Positions 25,948-30,848 of a stretch of 30,848 bases of DNA are shown one piece after another. The notes under the pieces were generated by a model. The model worked only from the letters and a program-made list of their open reading frames with translations, ran no database searches and was not told the origin of the DNA. The translations under genes and the position numbers were made by a program. Every line of letters starts with the position of its first letter. Position 1 is the stretch's first letter. The stretch lies in the IMG/VR virus record IMGVR_UViG_3300029258_001604, positions 1 to 30,848 of that record; one strand, 5' to 3'. The DNA is from a virus.

Positions 25948-25956
25948 ATAATACCA
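25948..25956 (-). promoter_or_regulatory. Candidate promoter, TGGTATTAT / TATAAATA
   Basis: The minus strand reads GGTATTATATAAATA over 25941-25955, identical to the box at 11254-11268. It combines an extended -10 with a T4-type late box TATAAATA. A start about six bases downstream would leave a leader of roughly 13 bases holding the ribosome site AGAGGGAT. It would let the giant J gene be expressed separately from the gp25/LysM gene upstream. Confidence 0.5.
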
Positions 25957-25958
25957 CA

Positions 25959-28622
25959 CTACAAGTCAAAAGTTATTGGAACCACACCAGTTCCATTAGC
26001 CACTTTAACCGCCATATCTATGGCTAGTGTTGCACCATTAAGTCTTATACTTATTCTTTCGATTGCACTAAATCTTGGATCATCTTGGATCATTTTATTC
26101 AGTGCGTTAATTATTTCACCATTTTCAATATCTGCTACAGAAATACCGTGATCCAATCCTAAACCAAAGTCAAGATGTCTCAATAAAGTACCTTGTTTAG
26201 TTCTAACCTTAAGCTTAAGAGCCTGAACAAGGTTTGTAAGACCATTGGCAAGTCTAAAATCACCAAACTGATCTAAAGCGACATCCCCATTATCAGTCAA
26301 TAGAAAATCGATCTTAGAAATTCTAGTAAGCTGATCTTCCTCTAAGTGAGTAGGTGTCTGAATTCTATCATCTTCTTCAGCAGGTTCTTCTACTGGTATA
26401 TAAATCTGATTTTGACTATTAACAGTACCTGGCAAGAAACCTTGAATAGTAGCATTTTCTGCCGTAGTCAAAGAATCTAAATTAGGTAGTCCATCAAAAC
26501 TAACTAAATAATTATTATCACCAATCTGCTCGACATCAATAATTTTTCTTGTAAACTTAGGAACACTGTCACTTCTTAAGACAATTGTTTGACCTATATA
26601 AAGCCTGCCCTCAGTATCGTCCACATTTATCTGGCGACCGTCACCATTAGACAATAAAGTGTAACTAAAACCTTCCTCATCAATGTATGGCGAGGTAAGT
26701 CTGTTTAACGTAGCTATTTCAACCCACTTATCAGGATCATTTAAGTACCTAGCAGCAATCTCTTCAATTGTTAAGCCAAATGGCACTGGAACCAATAGTT
26801 TTGACTGAGTAACGTCAAAATCAATACCAGCCTCATTAGCGAGTCCACCTACGAATTGTAATGGGTTTTCTATTGAAAAATCATCCCACTGCAAAGTGGC
26901 TGTTAAAAGATCGTACATCTGTAAAGATTCCATCAAAGATGCTAATATCTCATTTTCTTCGAGAGACATAGGTAAAACCCTATCTCTTGGGTCTGGTTTG
27001 TTATAGAAATCAGAGTATGTTTCATCTCCAGCACCAAAGTTATTGGAAATATCTAACATTAACTCTTCAATCTCAGTTCTAAATTCTTTTAGATCTGCAA
27101 CGGTAAGGAGTCGTACTCTTTCAATTTCTTCATCAACCCTTTCCTGCTGCTCTCTAGATAATGTAAGGTCATCTGTATTTATAGCATCAAATATATCGAA
27201 ATATTCTTCAGGATTCTCAAAAATCTGTCTTGTTTGGTCAGTTTGTAGTGTTTGAGCAGACCCAATACCTAAAGCTCCACTTTGTACAGCAGCCTGGCTT
27301 AGACCTTCATTCTTTCTACTCTCAGCCACAATTTGGTTAATAGCAATACCAGCCCTAGCCTCTTGTGTATTAGCTCTTAAACCGCCTGCACTGACCCCTG
27401 TAGCCGATGTTCCCACTGGTCCACCATCTGGACCTCTCTGGAAAGAATTAGCCACAATATTTAAAGAGTCTTTAATCGAACTGCTAAAATCATCCACTAA
27501 TTGACGTGGTAAGTCAATAACGGTAAATGCAAGTCCACCTAAATCCTTTACAGCAAGTGCTGTTTGTCTAAGTACGTTCAAAGGTCTTTGAAAGTCACTT
27601 CTAACAGCCTTAACAAGATTAATGCTATTCCCTAAAACTCTCCTGGTCTCTCTAATAGTACCAAGTATACGTTGAAAAGTATTAGCGTCAAGCTGTGGTA
27701 GCTCCTGAGAACCTGGAGGAGGTGGGTCAAGTTTAATTCTTTTCCAAGCCTTAAGCTGGAAACTAAACTGATATTCCATTGGTTTTTGTTGGTTCTGCTC
27801 CAAGTTAAAACTAATTGGAGTAACAATAAATGCTTGATTTTGTTTAGGAATGTCAAATACTAATCTATAATTTTTTGCTTCTGGTTTCTTTTTAAGTTGA
27901 GCATATCTCTCTAAAAACTGACCCATAAGCATAGCTTGATAGTAACCAGTTGAAAATAGAGTGGATGGGTGATCACCAGGACTCTGAGCATCTGATACAG
28001 ATGCAGGATGAGATCCGTCAAAAGCTCTCTTAACTCTCTGAAGGTCATCTAATACAGTATTAAACTGCGTGAGTGTACCTCCAAATATACTACCTAGAGA
28101 GGTAGGAGACTTAGGAACACCGCCTACAGTGGGTCTCTGAGCCCATATACCAGTGGTTCCAGACGCACTGATCATTTTATATTTAACACCATTATGCTCT
28201 TCTACAATACCACGCATGGTTGAAGATGTATTAATAGCAAATTGATCTTGAATTCTCAACATTTGAGGCGTAATAGGTAAGTTAAACTCCCAAGATCCAT
28301 TTTGAATCTCCTGAGTAAGAACATACTCAATACCGCCATTAGGAGCTTCTACCTTAGATCTCTTATTTCTTAGAGACCCACCACTAGTGCCGCCCAGTAT
28401 CCTGTCAGGCTGTCTCACATCAATAACTATCAACCTATATGGGTACAGTTGGTCCCATCTTCTAGTATCAATGTCTTGAGGAGCAAAAAAAGCTTCTGTG
28501 GGATCGTTTATATCCCAAGGCAAATCTTGAAGACCACCAAAGGTCTGCCCTGCGTCACCACCGACACCGAGCTGATTTCCTATAAAATTTTGTGCGTCCC
28601 TTATTAAACTATCAAAAGCCAT
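25959..28622 (-). CDS. Baseplate protein: LysM domain plus gp25-like C-terminal domain (887 aa)
   Basis: This has an ATG start with AAGGAAA about 10 bases upstream. The N-terminal ~310 residues (YRLIVIDVRQPDRILGG, NGSWEFNLPITPQML, EYQFSFQLKAWKRI) resemble the N-terminus of XkdP/gp53-type tail proteins that sit on the tube end. Residues about 310-480 form a linker of mixed helices and Gly/Ser-rich sequence. About 484-527 is a charged coiled-coil-like helix (EQQERVDEEIERVR). A LysM-like segment (VPVPFGLTIEEIAARYLNDPDKWVEIATLN) lies near 610-650. The last ~120 residues (DFLLTDNGDVALDQFGDFRLANG ... LRHLDFGLGLDHG ... DPRFSAIERISIRL) fit the T4 gp25 / P2 W baseplate wedge family. It would be a hub-to-wedge connector that carries functions usually split over several genes. 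Confidence 0.87.
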   Translation of the reverse strand: MAFDSLIRDAQNFIGNQLGVGGDAGQTFGGLQDLPWDINDPTEAFFAPQDIDTRRWDQLYPYRLIVIDVRQPDRILGGTSGGSLRNKRSKVEAPNGGIEYVLTQEIQNGSWEFNLPITPQMLRIQDQFAINTSSTMRGIVEEHNGVKYKMISASGTTGIWAQRPTVGGVPKSPTSLGSIFGGTLTQFNTVLDDLQRVKRAFDGSHPASVSDAQSPGDHPSTLFSTGYYQAMLMGQFLERYAQLKKKPEAKNYRLVFDIPKQNQAFIVTPISFNLEQNQQKPMEYQFSFQLKAWKRIKLDPPPPGSQELPQLDANTFQRILGTIRETRRVLGNSINLVKAVRSDFQRPLNVLRQTALAVKDLGGLAFTVIDLPRQLVDDFSSSIKDSLNIVANSFQRGPDGGPVGTSATGVSAGGLRANTQEARAGIAINQIVAESRKNEGLSQAAVQSGALGIGSAQTLQTDQTRQIFENPEEYFDIFDAINTDDLTLSREQQERVDEEIERVRLLTVADLKEFRTEIEELMLDISNNFGAGDETYSDFYNKPDPRDRVLPMSLEENEILASLMESLQMYDLLTATLQWDDFSIENPLQFVGGLANEAGIDFDVTQSKLLVPVPFGLTIEEIAARYLNDPDKWVEIATLNRLTSPYIDEEGFSYTLLSNGDGRQINVDDTEGRLYIGQTIVLRSDSVPKFTRKIIDVEQIGDNNYLVSFDGLPNLDSLTTAENATIQGFLPGTVNSQNQIYIPVEEPAEEDDRIQTPTHLEEDQLTRISKIDFLLTDNGDVALDQFGDFRLANGLTNLVQALKLKVRTKQGTLLRHLDFGLGLDHGISVADIENGEIINALNKMIQDDPRFSAIERISIRLNGATLAIDMAVKVANGTGVVPITFDL

Positions 28623-28647
28623 ATGTTACGAATTTCCTTGATTGATT

Positions 28648-28664
28648 TGAGGTGGGATTTATTT
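28648..28664. promoter_or_regulatory. Shared intergenic element TGAGGTGGGATTTATTT
   Basis: This is the second copy of the element at 16405-16422, with one base missing and otherwise identical. It lies in the divergent gap between the baseplate operon and the plus-strand basic-protein/PhoH operon, about 80 bases before the plus-strand start at 28727. Confidence 0.5.
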
Positions 28665-28668
28665 TTAA

Positions 28669-28677
28669 TGGTATTAT
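28669..28677 (+). promoter_or_regulatory. Candidate plus-strand extended -10, TGGTATTAT
   Basis: TGGTATTAT on the plus strand fits an extended -10. It would start transcription near 28684, inside the TTAAAGATT inverted repeat and ahead of the ribosome site GGAGAGG (28714-28720). It overlaps the minus-strand -10, so the two promoters would compete. Confidence 0.45.
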
Positions 28678-28704
28678 TATATTAAAGATTAGCATTTATC
28701 CCAA
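28676..28704 (-). promoter_or_regulatory. Candidate sigma-70 promoter of baseplate operon
   Basis: On the minus strand TTGGGA (28704-28699), a 17-base spacer and a perfect TATAAT (28681-28676) form the best sigma-70-like promoter in the window. Transcription would start about 47 bases before the ATG at 28622. Confidence 0.55.
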
Positions 28705-28711
28705 TCTTTAA
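28682..28711. promoter_or_regulatory. Inverted repeat TTAAAGATT ... AATCTTTAA, candidate operator or leader hairpin
   Basis: Two 9-base arms (28682-28690 and 28703-28711) are perfectly complementary around a 12-base loop. They cover the -35 and spacer of the minus-strand promoter and the expected transcription start of the plus-strand one. The arms are the same 9-mer repeated at 16421 and 16447. One regulator could control both directions. Alternatively, the plus-strand leader folds just before its ribosome site. Confidence 0.5.
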
Positions 28712-28726
28712 ATGGAGAGGCTCAGA

Positions 28727-28915
28727 ATGGCTAAAAAAAAGCGGAGTAAGAGCGATAAACGGAGTAAAAGACGTAAGTTATCGAAATTACTAAAAAAATT
28801 AGAACCCATCAAATCAAGAAAACCCACCTGTAAAGGTGGATACGCCTTCAAGTCCAAAAAAGACTATAATAGATCCCAAAACAAGAAGATTACTGAGGAA
28901 GAGCTAAGTGCTTGA
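28727..28915 (+). CDS. Small highly basic protein (62 aa), likely nucleic-acid binding
   Basis: The start is placed at ATG 28727 because GGAGAGG is 6 bases upstream; the ATG at 28712 would lie before that site. The product opens with MAKKKRSKSDKRSKRRK and is about a third Lys and Arg throughout, ending in ITEEELSA. Such composition suggests binding to RNA or DNA. It is first in the operon leading to PIN-PhoH, which acts on RNA or nucleotides, so an RNA-linked role is plausible but unproven. I recognise no specific family. The next ATG (28917) begins 1 base after its stop. Confidence 0.75.
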   Translation: MAKKKRSKSDKRSKRRKLSKLLKKLEPIKSRKPTCKGGYAFKSKKDYNRSQNKKITEEELSA

Positions 28916-28916
28916 A

Positions 28917-29078
28917 ATGCCGTGGTACATTCTAATACTAATGTGTTTTCAAGTACTTATAGTATTTTTGATGGTTATGACCATGTATAAAAGATATAAA
29001 AATTATAAAGTTAAACAACTCAGGAAGAGGTTCAAACTCATTAAAGGAGAAAAAGTTGGAAGGAAAATTTCTAGTTGA
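28917..29078 (+). CDS. Tiny membrane protein with basic tail (53 aa)
   Basis: I translated this by hand. ATG at 28917 is 1 base after the previous stop, and it ends at TGA 29076-29078. Residues 3-23 (WYILILMCFQVLIVFLMVM) are a membrane segment, followed by a strongly basic tail (YKRYKNYKVKQLRKRFK), giving an inside-facing C-terminus by the positive-inside rule. It overlaps the PhoH start by 23 bases. No clear Shine-Dalgarno sequence is seen, so it may depend on coupling from the basic-protein gene. The function is unknown. Confidence 0.6.
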   Translation: MPWYILILMCFQVLIVFLMVMTMYKRYKNYKVKQLRKRFKLIKGEKVGRKISS

Positions 29079-30213
29079 CACGAATGTAATAATGTTAGAC
29101 CCATACTGCTTGACAAAATTAGGAGGAACCGTATTAATCACAACAACCGTATTAGAAGAATTAGACAAACATAAAACTGACAATGGAGAAAAAGGAAGAA
29201 ATATTAGAGAGTTTGCAAGGATTATAGACAAAAACAAACTCGAACATATTGAATTTATACACACTGACTACGAAAGTATTCCAGTAAATGATGATAGAAT
29301 TATTGAGGCTGCTCGTGAAGCCAAGGCTGTATTGGTAACTAATGATATACTAATGAGCATAAAAGCTAAAGCAGTTGGTATTAAAACCCAGAGGTACGAG
29401 CCTGTTTCTATAGTTTGCGACAGAGCCTATACCGGACTTGTAGATTCTAGAGGTGAAGAATTTAAAGGCGATCTAGAGCCTAACCAGTTCTTGCTTTCTG
29501 ATCAAGGTCTGTTTTACAAGAAAGGTAATTCTGAAAAAAGACTTAGAAAAGACAATCGTGTATGGGGTATTACACATAGAAATGTCGAGCAAAAATGTGC
29601 TATTCACGCCCTTCTCGATGACAATATTAAACTTGTAACAATTAGTGGTAGGGCTGGTACAGGTAAGACACTACTTGCTATAGCCTGTGGATTAGAGAAA
29701 ACCATAAGCGAAAATAAGTACCAAAGACTTTTAGTATCAAGACCAGTAGTTCCTATGGGTCAAGATATTGGATATCTACCAGGTGATATTAACGAAAAGC
29801 TTGGTCCATGGATGCAGCCTATATTTGATAACATAGATTACCTATTTAATATCGAAGGTGGGGAGAAAAGAAGTTTTGACGCATACCTTGAACTTGCTAA
29901 AGAAGGTATCTTAAAAGTTGAGGCACTTACTTATATTAGAGGTAGAAGTATTCCTGATCACTATATTATTATTGATGAGGCACAAAACTTAAGTAAACAC
30001 GAAGTTAAAACCATTATATCTAGAGCTGGTGAGAATACTAAGATTATTTTGACTGGAGACCCTGATCAAATCGATAATCCAAAACTAGACTCTATTAATA
30101 ATGGATTGACATATGTTATAGAGAAATTTAAAAATCAGAAAGTGGCGGCTCATATAACGCTTTCCAAATGTGAGAGGTCTGAGCTTGCTGATGTAGCTGC
30201 TGAGATCTTGTAA
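29056..30213 (+). CDS. phoH: PIN-PhoH family ATPase/ribonuclease
   Basis: This encodes 385 aa, with start codon TTG at 29056 and AAAGGAG 6 bases upstream. Residues 1-115 are a PIN nuclease domain with the acidic set Asp8 (LVDTN), Glu34, Asp79/Asp80 (NDDRIIEAA) and Asp97 (VTND). Residues about 170-385 are the PhoH ATPase, with Walker A GRAGTGKT at 198-205, SRPVVPMGQDIGYLPG at 228-243, Walker B YIIIDEAQ at 303-310 and LTGDPDQID at 332-340. The C-terminal KCERSELADVAAEIL fits the family. The PIN-PhoH (PhoH2) arrangement is known from bacteria, where it has been linked to RNA unwinding and cleavage. In phages PhoH is common but its role is not settled. All key residues are present, so it is probably active. 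Confidence 0.93.
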   Translation: MEGKFLVDTNVIMLDPYCLTKLGGTVLITTTVLEELDKHKTDNGEKGRNIREFARIIDKNKLEHIEFIHTDYESIPVNDDRIIEAAREAKAVLVTNDILMSIKAKAVGIKTQRYEPVSIVCDRAYTGLVDSRGEEFKGDLEPNQFLLSDQGLFYKKGNSEKRLRKDNRVWGITHRNVEQKCAIHALLDDNIKLVTISGRAGTGKTLLAIACGLEKTISENKYQRLLVSRPVVPMGQDIGYLPGDINEKLGPWMQPIFDNIDYLFNIEGGEKRSFDAYLELAKEGILKVEALTYIRGRSIPDHYIIIDEAQNLSKHEVKTIISRAGENTKIILTGDPDQIDNPKLDSINNGLTYVIEKFKNQKVAAHITLSKCERSELADVAAEIL

Positions 30214-30365
30214 TGGTGTATTTGTTAATTGTATTAATTTGTTTGCTTATGGCTGTCATGAATAAACCATGTTTATGGGGATTAATGAACCATAGTTGGG
30301 AAGGTAAGGGAGAATACCAGCACTGCTCAAGGTGCGGTCTCATGAGAAAAAGGATGAGAAAATGA
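30213..30365 (+). CDS. Tiny membrane protein with Cys/His zinc motif (50 aa)
   Basis: I translated this by hand. ATG at 30213 overlaps the PhoH stop (TAATG) and the product ends at TGA 30363-30365, overlapping the next ATG. Residues 2-16 (VYLLIVLICLLMAVM) are a membrane segment or uncleaved signal. The rest holds Cys20, His27, His37, Cys38 and Cys41 in C-x6-H ... HCSRCG, then a basic tail (MRKRMRK). This resembles small zinc-binding phage proteins with a QxCxRCG motif, here joined to a membrane anchor. The function is unknown. Confidence 0.65.
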   Translation: MVYLLIVLICLLMAVMNKPCLWGLMNHSWEGKGEYQHCSRCGLMRKRMRK

Positions 30366-30848
30366 AAAAATTAATATTTATTTTACTTATCATGTTTAGT
30401 ACAACATCGTGCGCAACAAACATGGAAGTTAGACTTTCTAAGGAATATGATGGAGTTCATCACGAGTTTCAGCCATATGTTGAAGAATTTATTATGATGT
30501 CTGACGGTAAGGTAAGTGAAGAACACTTTAAAAGATTCTCAATGGGATTTAGAAAGTATGATGCTAGTGATAGTACTGTAGGAACTTGTCATTACCTAGT
30601 TCATGAGGTAGATATCAGTATTGACTGGTGGAACAGTGATAAATCACCTTCAGAAAGACTTGAGTTAGTTTTTCATGAATTTGGGCATTGTATTCTTAAT
30701 AGAGGTCACACTAAAAAACCCATGCATGATGGTTTTGTTCAGTGGCTTGAAAGAATAGGTTTTAAATTAGGTTTCTTTACTGAAAAAGGATTTTTACACG
30801 ATGGGTGTCCAGCTTCTTTTATGCATCCGTACACACTTGGTGAAAGAT
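30362..30848 (+). CDS. Lipoprotein with HExxH zinc-metallopeptidase motif, partial
   Basis: I translated this by hand; the frame is open at the right edge after 162 codons. ATG at 30362 overlaps the preceding stop, and GGATGAGA lies upstream. MKKLIFILLIMFSTTSC is a lipoprotein signal with Cys17 as the likely lipidated residue, though the lipobox (TTSC) is weak. HEFGH at 105-109 with a further His116 (CILNRGH) forms a zinc site, and ASFMHPY near 151-157 could supply the Met-turn seen in metzincin-like proteases. The spacing HExxH-x6-H is one residue longer than the classical metzincin HExxHxxGxxH. A phage-encoded exported protease-like lipoprotein could act on the envelope, in superinfection exclusion or in lysis. 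The substrate is unknown and the C-terminus is missing. Confidence 0.75.
   Translation, partial: MKKLIFILLIMFSTTSCATNMEVRLSKEYDGVHHEFQPYVEEFIMMSDGKVSEEHFKRFSMGFRKYDASDSTVGTCHYLVHEVDISIDWWNSDKSPSERLELVFHEFGHCILNRGHTKKPMHDGFVQWLERIGFKLGFFTEKGFLHDGCPASFMHPYTLGER

Noticed and set aside
28938-29264. A 108-codon minus-strand frame with hydrophobic stretches
   Set aside because: It is antisense to the tiny membrane protein and the start of PIN-PhoH. Its hydrophobicity comes from reading AT-rich DNA backwards, and it has no good start signal.
1-30848. CRISPR array, tRNA, rRNA, insertion sequence or phage attachment site
   Set aside because: Intergenic gaps are short and hold no regularly spaced repeats or cloverleaf, and no transposase or integrase is encoded.

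Overview
The window is a stretch of a large, AT-rich tailed-phage genome, or a prophage or phage-derived contig. The phage calls rest on families recognisable in the translations. These are a gp25-like baseplate wedge domain, a LysM domain, a very large baseplate J-like protein, a tail-tube-like protein, several modular tail fibre or receptor-binding proteins, and a PIN-PhoH ATPase. A gp25-like domain plus a J-like protein implies a contractile (myovirus-type) tail. Strong Shine-Dalgarno sequences and a lipobox lipoprotein suggest a Gram-negative bacterial host; this is inference. TAA, TAG and TGA all end genes, so the code looks standard. No tRNA, CRISPR array, insertion sequence or reverse transcriptase was seen.

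Layout. (1) Positions 1-16340, minus strand, read leftwards: a fibre/receptor-binding operon in the order 932-aa fibre, 149-aa beta protein, 583-aa fibre, 108-aa one-domain protein, 1194-aa fibre with galactose-binding-like repeats, 2012-aa Asp-box (sialidase-like) fibre, 196-aa protein, and a partial fibre cut by the window edge. (2) 16341-16500: divergent control region. (3) 16501-18003, plus strand: a tight cassette of six small genes, comprising two zinc-finger-tail paralogues, two soluble proteins and two tiny membrane proteins that I translated myself. (4) 17972-28622, minus strand: the baseplate operon, in the order gp25/LysM fusion, giant J-like protein, 536-aa baseplate protein, 141-aa tube-like protein. 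(5) 28623-28726: second divergent control region. (6) 28727-30848, plus strand: small basic protein, tiny membrane protein, PIN-PhoH, tiny zinc-motif membrane protein, and a partial lipoprotein with an HExxH zinc-protease motif.

How it fits together. The minus-strand genes build the distal tail: baseplate, tube and host-recognition fibres. The plus-strand cassettes look like early or accessory host-takeover functions placed between late operons. The fibre and baseplate proteins are built from a small set of reused domains (hub-like beta modules, a 'LNGQ..GD.I' domain, galactose-binding-like repeats, Asp-box propellers, NGTFDTDISGW modules), so the locus looks like a mosaic of internal duplication.

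The least explained signals are non-coding. The two divergent intergenic regions share an 18-bp element and TTAAAGATT repeats. A TGRTATTATA promoter-like box stands before several transcription units, in one case positioned to give a leaderless mRNA. A 50-base hairpin between two fibre genes pairs better as plus-strand RNA than as the mRNA of its neighbours. There is no gene-free stretch longer than 300 bases.
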